A stretch of 43,470 nt of DNA from an uncultured Clostridia bacterium (GTDB taxonomy: Bacteria > Bacillota > Clostridia > Oscillospirales > CAG-272), in assembly GCA_937884385.1 (NCBI GenBank), contig CALGCW010000210.1, forward strand, positions 1 through 43,470. Reading direction: 5' to 3'. Both the position numbers and the translations under genes were made by a program. The notes below the pieces were generated by a model that saw nothing but the letters and a program-made list of their open reading frames with translations, did not search any database and had not been told where the DNA came from. Positions 9,047 through 17,959 of the stretch are shown here, in pieces. Numbering within the stretch: the first letter of the stretch is position 1; each line of letters opens with the position of its first letter.

Positions 9047-9060
9047 CTGCCTGCCAGTAA

Positions 9061-9570
9061 TTATTGAAATCCTTTTTTTCCCTGTCCGGTAGACTCAAGT
9101 GAGGGTTTTGGTTCCATCTGCTTAGGAATGGCGTTCCTTACATATTCACAAATGTGAGATATTCCCTCTCTATAGTCAAAATTTTGAACATTCCTTAATG
9201 TTCGCGGCAACTCGTGTACATTGAGATTTGTAGTAAGTGTAAACAAATTCGTGTCCTTACGAACCCCGGACAGATAATCATTATAGAAGCTATCCCATTC
9301 GTATTGAACCCAATGTGACAAAGCATATTCTGCCTTGGAAAGCACAACAATCATAACTTTTGCGGTATCCAATGCTGCGTCAATATCAGCTTTGTATCGA
9401 GAGCTACCGAGCTGCTCCAATGTGTTAGAGGAGAAAAATGTATTATATCCCATATTGGTCAACGCAACATAAAGTTCCTGAGCAATAGCAAAATCAGGTG
9501 TTCTATTTCCTTGATCATCGGAACATTTATATGAGATAAAAACTTCGTAATGTGATTTTTCTCCTCCCAA
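9061..9570 (-). CDS. Stand-alone TIR-domain protein
   Basis: 169 aa, almost entirely a TIR domain. It has box 1 YEVFISYKCSDDQ, a central region with ALTNMGYNTFFSSNTL, and SHWVQYEWDSF, where Glu91 takes the catalytic glutamate place of NADase TIRs. A Ser/Gly/Lys-rich tail (about 150-169) follows. No second domain is fused, so it may be recruited by another protein such as the TerD protein next door. The start is probably the TTG at 9570. A GGAGG lies just inside the reading frame, so the true start is uncertain. Confidence 0.85.
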   Translation of the reverse strand: MGGEKSHYEVFISYKCSDDQGNRTPDFAIAQELYVALTNMGYNTFFSSNTLEQLGSSRYKADIDAALDTAKVMIVVLSKAEYALSHWVQYEWDSFYNDYLSGVRKDTNLFTLTTNLNVHELPRTLRNVQNFDYREGISHICEYVRNAIPKQMEPKPSLESTGQGKKGFQ

Positions 9571-9585
9571 TTACATTATTATTGA

Positions 9586-10512
9586 TCAGATGTAATCGCT
9601 ACAACGACTTGCCAAAGTACGCACATCTGAAACTCTAAGGCTGCGTCCAATTGCCTTGAAATTCCAAGAGCCATTTTTCTTATATGCCATGCCGATAACA
9701 ATTGCAGTGTCTCTGCCCATGTTACCGTTTACTCGATATTGAATCAGCGTTTTCTTAGAATCGGGATCGTACAGTTTGATGTAAAGATTTCTAACCTTAT
9801 CAAGAGTCTGACCACGGTCATCGCAATTATATATGTTCAACACAAATACAAGCTTGTCTCTCTGCTGAGGAACCTTATTCAGGTAAACCGAGATATTCTC
9901 ATCGTCTCCGTCCTGGATTCCTCCCTCTCCTGTCAAGTTATCGCCGTGATGAATAACGCATCCAGACGAATGCTCTTTATCTCCATAATACACAAGATCG
10001 TGCTCACGATTATTGGGAGACAGCACTACAACAGAAGAGTCAACGTCCATGTTATTGGCACCAGGTGCCGGATCCCAACCAACACCAACCATAATCTTTG
10101 TCAAAGGTCTATCATCTGCATATCTGATTCTAACCTCTTGACCTTGAGACAGTGTTACGGTTCCTCCCGCTCTACTGCCCACTTCAGATGCAGTCGGTAA
10201 AGTGTAATCGATTTTGAGAGCATCACAATAAATGCAATCAAATTGATACTTCATATTGCGCGCACACTGATGCTTTTTCTTAGAACAGCTGCAACCACCA
10301 ACCTTACGATTTCCGCATTTAGAACAAGCAATGAGATTTGCATTTGTCTCAAAATAGCTCTGTTCAATTTCAGAAGAAATAATTCTTGCCTCATCACTTG
10401 AAAGCTGAATCATATTAACAACCTTCCAAGATGAAGCAAACTTTTTAATTTCCAATCCAAAATATTGATTGGTCTTTTCACAGTACGCCTTTAAAAATTT
10501 ACTTTCTGCCAT
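9586..10512 (-). CDS. Eight-cysteine module + TerD domain protein
   Basis: 308 aa. Residues 1-106 are a module shared with the next two upstream proteins, with cysteines at 11, 63, 66, 74, 76, 83, 93 and 96 (KCGNRKVGGCSCSKK core), which looks zinc-binding. From about residue 115 it is a TerD domain: GGTVTLSQGQEVRI, VGVGWDP, NMDVDSSVVVL, HHGDNLTGEGG and DGDDENISVYL. The acidic loops match the calcium-binding sites of TerD. TerD proteins belong to tellurite-resistance and phage-stress systems. Combined with VWA, kinase and phosphatase genes this supports a Ter-type assignment for the island. Confidence 0.93.
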   Translation of the reverse strand: MAESKFLKAYCEKTNQYFGLEIKKFASSWKVVNMIQLSSDEARIISSEIEQSYFETNANLIACSKCGNRKVGGCSCSKKKHQCARNMKYQFDCIYCDALKIDYTLPTASEVGSRAGGTVTLSQGQEVRIRYADDRPLTKIMVGVGWDPAPGANNMDVDSSVVVLSPNNREHDLVYYGDKEHSSGCVIHHGDNLTGEGGIQDGDDENISVYLNKVPQQRDKLVFVLNIYNCDDRGQTLDKVRNLYIKLYDPDSKKTLIQYRVNGNMGRDTAIVIGMAYKKNGSWNFKAIGRSLRVSDVRTLASRCSDYI

Positions 10513-10538
10513 TTTTTATTCTCCTTGCTTTTCTTCTT

Positions 10539-11465
10539 TTATTGTGATTCGTTATTTGATATACCGTGCCTCATTTGAATTCCTCTGATATAGGCATGTG
10601 AGAGTATTGAACAATAATGCGATTCATGCGTAAACCCAAAGGTAATTTTCACTTTTGAATTGTCGCACTTGTATGATTCGCCTTTTTTATCGTTGTCAAT
10701 TGTAATTGAAAACACATTGTCAATCATAGACAATACCATATGGAAGCGTGAGCCAACTTGAGCAATTGATTTACCATCGAGGCAAAAAGTACCGCCTTTT
10801 TCAGATATCATAGCGGTAATACTTCCGAACGAAATATATAAGTGACCTCCGGGATGCGGTTGAATAGTAGAAGTATCCACATCACATTCTATCTCAAAAT
10901 CATCAGAAGAATTAATCGTATAATAAACGCCTTCGTCCATTTGGCTAATGTTATACCCATGAAACTCAATATTTTCTTCGTTAGCGATCACATGGATACG
11001 AGGCTCACCAAATTTTGCACCGCTTTCATGATGCTTAATGTTGTCGAATTTATTCCACTTTACATTGCTGAATGTAATGATTTTAACTTCTTTTCCTTGA
11101 GAAATTGTCACTGTTCCACCACTATGCTTTGAAATATCTCTCGCAGTAGGACGACTATAATCCACCTCAAACTCAGAACAATAAACACAATCAAATTTGT
11201 ATTTCATTCTAGGAGAGCACTGAAAGAGTTTCTTTGAGCACGAGCAACCGCCAATTCTTCTGTTTCCACATTTGGAGCATGCTAGCAAATTGCTGTTTGT
11301 TTCAAAAGCATCCTGTCTTACCTCAGAAGCTGTCAGCTTTGCTTCTTCATCAGAAAGCCTTACCATATTTACAACTTTCCACACGGGACCATATTTCTTA
11401 ACATCTAAACCAAAAAACAATCCTGTTTTTCGGCATTTCGCCTTCAAAAATTTGCTTTCAGCCAA
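10539..11465 (-). CDS. Eight-cysteine module + lectin-like beta-sandwich protein
   Basis: 308 aa. The first 106 residues match the TerD protein's module without gaps, all eight cysteines in the same places. The linker and first strand (GGTVTISQGKEVKI) also match the start of the TerD domain next door, but the remainder differs. Residues about 150-300 have alternating strands with GGHLYISFGS and RFHMVLSMIDNVFSITID, as in concanavalin/LamG-like sandwiches that bind sugars. That fold is my reading, not a firm match. It looks as if a TerD copy had its main domain replaced. Next to the two sister genes in one unit. Confidence 0.8.
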   Translation of the reverse strand: MAESKFLKAKCRKTGLFFGLDVKKYGPVWKVVNMVRLSDEEAKLTASEVRQDAFETNSNLLACSKCGNRRIGGCSCSKKLFQCSPRMKYKFDCVYCSEFEVDYSRPTARDISKHSGGTVTISQGKEVKIITFSNVKWNKFDNIKHHESGAKFGEPRIHVIANEENIEFHGYNISQMDEGVYYTINSSDDFEIECDVDTSTIQPHPGGHLYISFGSITAMISEKGGTFCLDGKSIAQVGSRFHMVLSMIDNVFSITIDNDKKGESYKCDNSKVKITFGFTHESHYCSILSHAYIRGIQMRHGISNNESQ

Positions 11466-11479
11466 TTTAAACTCCTTTG

Positions 11480-12568
11480 TCAGTTGTTGTATCCAAATTT
11501 CTCAATATTTGTTAGCCATGCTGCTGCATTAACAACATAGCGATCAGTTCCTGCGCTATCCCATTTATAATACAATCTTGTAAATCCACCATCTACCAAT
11601 GCACGTTTAGAATACATATCATAGTAGGCAGTAACAATCTTCCCGTTGGAACCGTAAATCAGCGGCATAAGCTGTTGTTTTACATCAACCTCTGCAATTG
11701 TAATTCCCTCGTAAAAGCTAGCAATTCCGGTTGTAATCGGGTGGTTCGGAATAATGCCAGATCCTTTCGATGATTGTTGTATTCCTAACACATGTTCTCC
11801 ACGACTATTTCCATACATCGTTATTCCAAACATACGCGTGAGTAGAAGATTCGCATCTACGTAATAGGGATCGTTATCACCCCATATATATACGCCATGC
11901 CCGGAGTTAAAATATGAAACCACCAACTCAACATAATCACGGTTCATATGACCATTTCGGTCTGAGATAATCCACAACTGTGTTTTATCTCCGTTTAATG
12001 TTGCTTTTAACTTTGTTATCGGAGGTAAGCTTTTATATTCTTCTACTTCGAATCCTTTTTTTCTTAATGCAACGGCCGGCTGGTCAAATTTGCATTCAGA
12101 GCACAAGTTCAAAACAACTATCTTATATCCTACAAAACTCCCATCCTCAGCCAAATCATACTGGCTACCTTGAGGATTGCCATATCGATCTTTAATTGCC
12201 CCAGGAATATTACTCGTGCCTGCCCATTTCGTGTACGGTGTTCTGCTCATGGGGCGAAAGTAATCGATTTCTAATGAATCACAATATATACAGTCAAATC
12301 TATATTTCATTCCCGCATAACAAGAATGGAGTTTTTTAGAACATGAACAACCTGATATTCTTCGATTTCCACATTTTATACAAGATAAGAGATTTTTATT
12401 TGTCTCAAAAAACGGTTGTCTAACCTCAGACATAATAATGCCTGCTTCTTCGCTCGACAAGTCGATCATATTTACGACTTTCCAATCGGCACCAAATTTC
12501 TTGAGTTCAAGCCCGTAAGCCCTTCCTGTTTTAGTGCATCTTGCTTTCAACATCTTTGATTCAGACAT
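11480..12568 (-). CDS. Eight-cysteine module + amidotransferase-like domain protein
   Basis: 362 aa. Module residues 1-106 are the same as in the two downstream proteins (cysteines 11, 63, 66, 74, 76, 83, 93, 96). The C-terminal 250 residues start with YKIVVLNLC, have QLWIISDRNGHMN, and a turn SGHGVYIWGDNDPYYVDA. This order resembles glutamine-amidotransferase-like (class I, ThuA-type) folds, but a clear catalytic Cys-His pair is not seen, so it may only bind a ligand. It is the first of the three-module genes in transcription order, 21 bp after the transglutaminase-like gene. Confidence 0.75.
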   Translation of the reverse strand: MSESKMLKARCTKTGRAYGLELKKFGADWKVVNMIDLSSEEAGIIMSEVRQPFFETNKNLLSCIKCGNRRISGCSCSKKLHSCYAGMKYRFDCIYCDSLEIDYFRPMSRTPYTKWAGTSNIPGAIKDRYGNPQGSQYDLAEDGSFVGYKIVVLNLCSECKFDQPAVALRKKGFEVEEYKSLPPITKLKATLNGDKTQLWIISDRNGHMNRDYVELVVSYFNSGHGVYIWGDNDPYYVDANLLLTRMFGITMYGNSRGEHVLGIQQSSKGSGIIPNHPITTGIASFYEGITIAEVDVKQQLMPLIYGSNGKIVTAYYDMYSKRALVDGGFTRLYYKWDSAGTDRYVVNAAAWLTNIEKFGYNN

Positions 12569-12589
12569 ATTACCTCCAAAGCTATATAA

Positions 12590-13630
12590 TCAATATCCCA
12601 AAATCTGTGTACTAACTCCGTTTGCAATCAATTGGGATTTAAAGCGCATTATACCGCGACGTGCTTCTAATAACAAATTTTTGTTCGAGTTGCACTTGGA
12701 GTTAAACTCTTTGTTCCAAGTTCGTTCGCCAGCAAAATCCGAATCCTTAAGGCCAAAGTAAGTGTAGGAAACTCTTTCGCCAGAAGAATCCCACGTAACG
12801 TCTATATGATAATTCTCGCGTTCTTCATTTAATTTAAGTATATTCCACGCGTGATACGTTGTGGATCCTTTGGTTTGCCCGCAAACAATATCGCACGGAA
12901 TCCCTGCATAGTCCATCAATCGCTTAAATGCTTCCGCATAGCCTTGACAAACGCATTTTTTCTTAATCAACGCTCCATATGCGCTTTGCATATAGCTCTT
13001 TTCCAAGCTGTTAGCATCTTCTATCAAAGTATAGTCAATTGTATGCGCCAAATAATTATGAGCTAAAAAGGCTTTTGTTTCATTGCTCATTCCCGGTAAG
13101 AAAAGTTGCTTGGAAATCCTTGCAATTTCAGCATTCGTTTCATTTTCCATCATAGCTAACTTTACTTTTCCAATTCTATAATCAAAATAAAAATCATAGA
13201 AAGGCATGGGGGCTACGGAAGACTGTCCTTTTCCAATGCGAGCACCAACATAATTTGAATAGAATGGAGCATTCGTTACGGAAAACTTCTGATATTCAGA
13301 ATCTATATTTACTCCCGGCTTAGCAAATAGAACCAATCGAGTTTTATAGTTACCTATATATTGACATAAAATACTGTGTACCTCAGCACCATTTGATACA
13401 ACATAAATGTCACTTTGTGAAACATCAGTATTCTTATATTGAACATTAAAAACTAATTTGGGCCCGCCGAAATATGTCATTGAAGCAGATAACCCTGCCA
13501 AATAGTATGCGATTTTTACATTTTGAGCAATTGCATTATTGAGTATATTAGAACTCGCGCCCATTGCGTCAATTGTTATTTTGGTTTCGAACCGTTGTAA
13601 TGCCTTAAGTAATTCTGCTTCCCTGCTCAT
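12590..13630 (-). CDS. Transglutaminase-like cysteine protease/transferase
   Basis: 346 aa. The transglutaminase core lies in about 190-285: Cys228 in KKCVCQGYAEAFKRLM, His260 in TTYHAWNILKL, and Asp277 in YHIDVTWDSS form the Cys-His-Asp triad with normal spacing. The N-terminal half (1-185) is not recognised. No signal peptide or membrane segment is seen, so it likely works inside the cell, as a peptidase or protein cross-linking/deamidating enzyme. Bacterial members of this superfamily are often proteases. It sits between an HtpX-like protease and the eight-cysteine proteins. Confidence 0.88.
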   Translation of the reverse strand: MSREAELLKALQRFETKITIDAMGASSNILNNAIAQNVKIAYYLAGLSASMTYFGGPKLVFNVQYKNTDVSQSDIYVVSNGAEVHSILCQYIGNYKTRLVLFAKPGVNIDSEYQKFSVTNAPFYSNYVGARIGKGQSSVAPMPFYDFYFDYRIGKVKLAMMENETNAEIARISKQLFLPGMSNETKAFLAHNYLAHTIDYTLIEDANSLEKSYMQSAYGALIKKKCVCQGYAEAFKRLMDYAGIPCDIVCGQTKGSTTYHAWNILKLNEERENYHIDVTWDSSGERVSYTYFGLKDSDFAGERTWNKEFNSKCNSNKNLLLEARRGIMRFKSQLIANGVSTQILGY

Positions 13631-13642
13631 TACATCCCCCGT

Positions 13643-14524
13643 TTAATATCTAGAGTACGGAACACCCATCTCTTGAAGTTTTCCAATTCTATCGTGTGTT
13701 TCAGGATGCGAAGAATATAATGCCTTCATAAACGAGTTTTGAGGCATTCCCGTTCCAATCGAATCCAACGCTGCTGCAAGCTCATATCCATAACCGATTT
13801 CCATCGCATACTTGTCTGCCACATACTCATTTGCTCTCGATGACCACATCAAGAACAACATACAGAACTTTGTCCACAACCAAATCAGCGCAGAGCAAAT
13901 GAGGCCGAAAATAGAAAATACACAACCGCATCCTTGAGTAGAATCGTCTCTGCTGAAAACGAACAAAGAACCAATAAAAGAGATTATCGTTGCAATAGCC
14001 TTAACAATCAAGAGAGCAGAAGTAATAATGAAGTTACCGCCACCGATAAGCAACTGAATATCGGTGTGGTGACAAGCCAAATGTCCCATTTCATGTGCTA
14101 AGATGCCTTCGATCATTTCATCTGGCAGATCAAACAATCCTTCAGTCACACAAATCGTGTGTCTTCCAAGTGCAAATGCATTAGGATTAGGATCATACAT
14201 TACCTTAAGATTTATGATTCGAGTCATATCCGGAGTTTTTGCCAGTGCTTTGTTATGTACACGCGTAATAATCGGAATCATTCGATTTCTCATATCAACT
14301 CTTGTCATCCTACGTGCTCCGGACATAAATCCAAGAATCCATTCACCAATAGGAGAAAGGGCAAAAAAGACAGAGATCAAATAGATGGTGATAATCGCAC
14401 TCAATGACTCAGGTCCGGCAGAAGCAAATATACCTATAACCATAAAGGCATTCAGTAAGAAGAATATTATCGTTCCAATATTCGACACTCTAAATATTCT
14501 CTTAAAAAGACTAACTATATACAT
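13643..14524 (-). CDS. M48-family membrane metalloprotease (HtpX-like)
   Basis: 293 aa, the usual HtpX length. Two N-terminal membrane segments (about 16-34 and 41-62) and two central ones (about 160-190 and 200-225) surround the catalytic part. The zinc site is intact: HEMGH at 144-148 and the downstream Glu233 in RANEYVADKYA. HtpX proteases degrade damaged or selected membrane proteins with the active site in the cytoplasm. Inside this array it may trim the membrane-anchored partners encoded here. Spaced 12 bp from both neighbours. Confidence 0.93.
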   Translation of the reverse strand: MYIVSLFKRIFRVSNIGTIIFFLLNAFMVIGIFASAGPESLSAIITIYLISVFFALSPIGEWILGFMSGARRMTRVDMRNRMIPIITRVHNKALAKTPDMTRIINLKVMYDPNPNAFALGRHTICVTEGLFDLPDEMIEGILAHEMGHLACHHTDIQLLIGGGNFIITSALLIVKAIATIISFIGSLFVFSRDDSTQGCGCVFSIFGLICSALIWLWTKFCMLFLMWSSRANEYVADKYAMEIGYGYELAAALDSIGTGMPQNSFMKALYSSHPETHDRIGKLQEMGVPYSRY

Positions 14525-14536
14525 GACTTACACCTC

Positions 14537-15766
14537 TTATTCTATCCGAGATTTTCTGCGAAGTAGAGGTTCTCTTAAATAACACATAACCTCTTCGGGA
14601 CGAAGCTCACGGAATATTTCAGGACGATAAATCGGTTTATTAACCTTCTGAACATTTGTAGTCGTCGAGTTGTACTTTCGTGGTGTTGCGATGACGCCAC
14701 CACTATCCCACATATTAGCAAAGGGATTCCAGCTCTTACGCTTGGTATAGGAGAAACTTCTTTCCTGAACATCTCTGCTACCAAAGAAAGCTGACCAAAA
14801 CGATGCATTATTGTCCGATCCTTGAGCAAACACCAAGAAAGACTTAGTCTTTTCAAGCAATTCGTTACCGTTTTTCTCTATGTATTTAGAAATATCTTCC
14901 ATCAAAACATAAACGGCACAATCAATGTCGAAGTTATATTCCATTAATGCTTTTGCGACCTCATCTTGCATAAAGTCCATATTGTTCAAGATAATGGACA
15001 TCGGATGCGTGCTAGTAGAACGCTCTGCGCAAGAATTCACCGCATACATAACAGCATTAAGTAAAAGTTCCCTCTTCTTCTTGTCCTCACTTGCATAACC
15101 ACTTATTATAGATACGTTACCGTTCGTGAAAGCCTCGTCACAATTCTTGTCACCAGACAACACTCTACAGACGCCCGAGCTCTCCAACTGGATCATATAT
15201 GACTCCAAATCCAAAAAGCTGGAGTATGTTGTTGCATCACCCAAAAATCTCAATCTTCTGTTTTTCTCCAAATCATCCAAGGAAGATATATTGACTGCAT
15301 CGATAACATAATCTAAATCAATCTTGGCAAGTTCGTTTAATGTGTACGGTTTGCTAAGTTTGTCAAATGTATCAATAGCATAATAGTAAAACCTATATGC
15401 CTTGTTGCGTAAGGTTTCACTAATGTCTGCCACATAACTAAATAGAGTGACAATAAATGTTGCCTTATCCTCGGGAGAATTAAAGGCTGTTAAAATGTCG
15501 ATCTTGTTATCAGTAGAGGACAAGCTTATATCATATATTCTTTTTCCGAACGGAGTAATAAGTGCTTTAGTTTGAGAATACTTCTCCGACGTAACAGCAT
15601 CCTGAAAAATCAGCAGTGTTCTGTTTCTATTCAATTGATGCCTTATTAGATCTCTGTAAGCGGTAATGCGACCTGCATTCTCCACACCGGAAATCATCAT
15701 GTTTCCAAGCGATTTTGCAATATTATCTGTTTCCATTCGCTCAAATAATTTACAAATTATATTCAT
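14537..15766 (-). CDS. Degenerate VirD4/TraG-like ATPase relative
   Basis: 409 aa. The order of segments follows the VirD4-like ATPase at 19.1-20.4 kb, but the nucleotide site is broken. The place of the P-loop reads SGVENAGRIT (about 26-35) with no GKT/S, and the Walker B place reads IILNNMDF without the Asp-Glu pair. The C-terminal part (FFGSRDVQERSFSY, then RPEIFRELRPEEVMCYL) resembles the end of TraG/VirD4 coupling proteins. I infer a non-hydrolysing paralog that may pair with the active one. The family match is weak, so an unrelated P-loop-less protein is possible. Confidence 0.55.
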   Translation of the reverse strand: MNIICKLFERMETDNIAKSLGNMMISGVENAGRITAYRDLIRHQLNRNRTLLIFQDAVTSEKYSQTKALITPFGKRIYDISLSSTDNKIDILTAFNSPEDKATFIVTLFSYVADISETLRNKAYRFYYYAIDTFDKLSKPYTLNELAKIDLDYVIDAVNISSLDDLEKNRRLRFLGDATTYSSFLDLESYMIQLESSGVCRVLSGDKNCDEAFTNGNVSIISGYASEDKKKRELLLNAVMYAVNSCAERSTSTHPMSIILNNMDFMQDEVAKALMEYNFDIDCAVYVLMEDISKYIEKNGNELLEKTKSFLVFAQGSDNNASFWSAFFGSRDVQERSFSYTKRKSWNPFANMWDSGGVIATPRKYNSTTTNVQKVNKPIYRPEIFRELRPEEVMCYLREPLLRRKSRIE

Positions 15767-15781
15767 AATAAGTCCTTTCTG

Positions 15782-16375
15782 TTATTGCACGAAATTACTT
15801 AAATATTCTATTACATATTTTGCAAGCCGAGAGGCTCCCTCAGCGGTATAGTGCAATCCATCTTTTCCAATGAAAGAAGAATCGATTTCTTTTGCTTTAT
15901 CGCACAAATAATTTATTCTTACATTGGAATTTATGAAAGTATCAATCACTGCACGATTATACTCATCAATTTCATCGTTACGTCTATAAGATTTTTTCGT
16001 TTGCAACTCTTCATGTATAAATATAGTTGTAGCAAAAACGATTTGTGCGGTTGGATTTAAAAATCGTAGTTTTTTATAAAGATTTTCAATCGATGTCAAA
16101 TAAAGAGATAGCTCAGTATATGGATTTGAAGCCCCTGCAAAATGAAGCACGTCCCACAATCCATTATTCCAATGAATGATATTAGCAGTCTTTATATCGT
16201 TTAGATCAAAGAGTTCCTCCAAAAACTGATAAGTATATCTAACATCTTGGCAATTATCGTAAGGCAAAACTACTTCGGCGGAACCCGCAAAGTGTTGCTT
16301 CACAAAATAACCATACCCGGGAACACCCTTTGCGCCGTACATTATAGAATCGCCAATAAAAAGAATCTTTTTCAT
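15782..16375 (-). CDS. SGNH/GDSL hydrolase
   Basis: 197 aa. Block I is clear (FIGDSIMYG with nucleophile Ser10), a mid-block IIHWNNGLWD contains the expected Asn, and block V (DGLHYTAEG) supplies Asp172 and His175. This family covers esterases, lipases and acetylhydrolases acting on lipids, sugars or modified proteins. No signal peptide, so a cytoplasmic substrate is likely. It lies 6 bp from the PARG-like gene, so a link to removal of an ADP-ribose ester or acetyl mark is conceivable but speculative. Confidence 0.9.
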   Translation of the reverse strand: MKKILFIGDSIMYGAKGVPGYGYFVKQHFAGSAEVVLPYDNCQDVRYTYQFLEELFDLNDIKTANIIHWNNGLWDVLHFAGASNPYTELSLYLTSIENLYKKLRFLNPTAQIVFATTIFIHEELQTKKSYRRNDEIDEYNRAVIDTFINSNVRINYLCDKAKEIDSSFIGKDGLHYTAEGASRLAKYVIEYLSNFVQ

Positions 16376-16381
16376 ATATCC

Positions 16382-17167
16382 TCAATTGTTTATAAGTGTA
16401 TCTTGAAAGACGGCGAAATTACGGTCAAATCGATTAGTATTAATTATCGCAAAAACTACATTCTCAAAAAACTTATAATATCCTCTGTTAATAAGTATTT
16501 TTTTAAAAGCCTCAGCCATAAGCTCAGGAGGATTGTGAAATGCTCCGCAACCAAAAGCTCCAAGAACAATTGTATCGACATCGTTATCGATGGCAGCTTC
16601 CAGTATGTTGGTTATTCTCGATTCATACGTAGACCTCAAAAGTTCACGATCAAAACCGTACACATTGTACGGTGATGCACAAGTAATAACATCAACAGGA
16701 AACGGAGAGTCCAAAAGCTGATATTCGTCAGATTTAATAATTTGAATATTGGGGGAATAGATAACTCTATATGAAAACAAGTGATTTGTGTTTTGCTTGT
16801 GCCACTGGTAATAAAACCGACTCAATTCCTCCGTAGCAAGAACATTATACAGATTACTGCATCTACACAGGCATTCCTCCTGTGCTCTGGCCCCGCGCTT
16901 CACTCCTCCGCCAGGTTCATGAGGATTCGCAAAATTTAAAACTGCTACTTTTCCTTTAGTAAAAAATCGAGCGGTATCAAATGTTGAGCCTTCCATTACC
17001 ACCACATTTAATTCTGTATTTTTAGTTCTGAGTTCATAGGCTTTAAACTCACAATCATAGGTCTTATTTTTCACACAACTCTCTTTCGTAGCATTAGAAA
17101 GTGTATCGTTGGAATGAATTATTCTTTGCGTATGGTCGAATACATTCTTTAATTCTACCGTTGTCAT
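16382..17167 (-). CDS. TIGR02452-type poly(ADP-ribose) glycohydrolase-like protein
   Basis: 261 aa, normal for the microbial PARG group (PARG catalytic N-type, macrodomain fold). The catalytic signature GGG-x7-QEE is intact: GGGVKRGARAQEE at 86-98, preceded by VAVLNFANPHEPG. Family members remove ADP-ribose from proteins or cut poly(ADP-ribose). In an island with three TIR genes it may control or reverse an ADP-ribose-based signal, but this is inference. GAGGAG lies upstream of the ATG. It is followed at once by the SGNH hydrolase. Confidence 0.93.
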   Translation of the reverse strand: MTTVELKNVFDHTQRIIHSNDTLSNATKESCVKNKTYDCEFKAYELRTKNTELNVVVMEGSTFDTARFFTKGKVAVLNFANPHEPGGGVKRGARAQEECLCRCSNLYNVLATEELSRFYYQWHKQNTNHLFSYRVIYSPNIQIIKSDEYQLLDSPFPVDVITCASPYNVYGFDRELLRSTYESRITNILEAAIDNDVDTIVLGAFGCGAFHNPPELMAEAFKKILINRGYYKFFENVVFAIINTNRFDRNFAVFQDTLINN

Positions 17168-17218
17168 AGACCATCTCCTCGTGCTTGTTAGGGTTAAATG
17201 ATTTTTATAATTTACCGA

Positions 17219-17908
17219 TTAGAAACCTCCGACCAATAACGACATGATGATTTCCAAATTATCATCTGATGGTATTCCCCCGAATACGGGCCAATATCTG
17301 TTCCAAACCTGCAAATCGATCCACGGTTCTGCATTAGGAACAAATGCTATCATTCGTCCTGCCCGCCTCAGATACGTGCCTTCAGGAATTGGAGAAACAC
17401 CCTCCCACCATCTACTAAGTTCAGAAAGATCCTCCGGCATATCTTTAGAGTAGTTCACGCAATCCACATTATCCCCTAAAGGAACTGCAGGCGCATCTGT
17501 GAATAGCACAATGATGTGGCGCTGCCTAAAACCGCCTGTTGTCCAATTGGATTTTAGTGCAAGGGCTATTGCCTCCAAAGCATTTTCCGCCCCCCCATCA
17601 CCGCCTCTTGCCTCAATACAATTTAAAAACGATTCAAAACCTTGCTTTTGCTCCGGAATCGTATAGAACGGAGATTCGACCATTGGATCGTTGTCGTATT
17701 TATAGTTTCTAAAGGCAATTACTTTGCATCTGAGACACTCAACTTCTTTATCTACCATTTCCATCCCGTCAAGAAATTTCTGATAAAACAACTTAGCAAA
17801 ATCCTTAATATTATTTATTACCGGTGCCATGCTTTTTGAAGCATCAATACAAAACACAATATCACAATGATAATTGCCGTATTTAAAGCTATTGTTCAAT
17901 ATTGGCAT
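17219..17908 (-). CDS. TerY-like VWA-domain protein
   Basis: 229 aa, a complete VWA domain with an intact metal site: DIVFCIDASKSMAP (DxSxS) near the N-terminus, a Gly-rich GGDGGAENALEA turn, and IIVLFTDAPA as the C-terminal MIDAS strand. The last 50 residues (GRMIAFVPNAEPW, WNRYWPVFGG) are the signature shared by all VWA paralogs here. TerY-type VWA proteins bind divalent metals and act with PP2C phosphatases and kinases in Ter systems. Placed after a degenerate paralog. Confidence 0.93.
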   Translation of the reverse strand: MPILNNSFKYGNYHCDIVFCIDASKSMAPVINNIKDFAKLFYQKFLDGMEMVDKEVECLRCKVIAFRNYKYDNDPMVESPFYTIPEQKQGFESFLNCIEARGGDGGAENALEAIALALKSNWTTGGFRQRHIIVLFTDAPAVPLGDNVDCVNYSKDMPEDLSELSRWWEGVSPIPEGTYLRRAGRMIAFVPNAEPWIDLQVWNRYWPVFGGIPSDDNLEIIMSLLVGGF

Positions 17909-17959
17909 ATTCGTTTCTCCTAATTATTTTGCAATCAAAATCACTTCATCTTATTAGTA

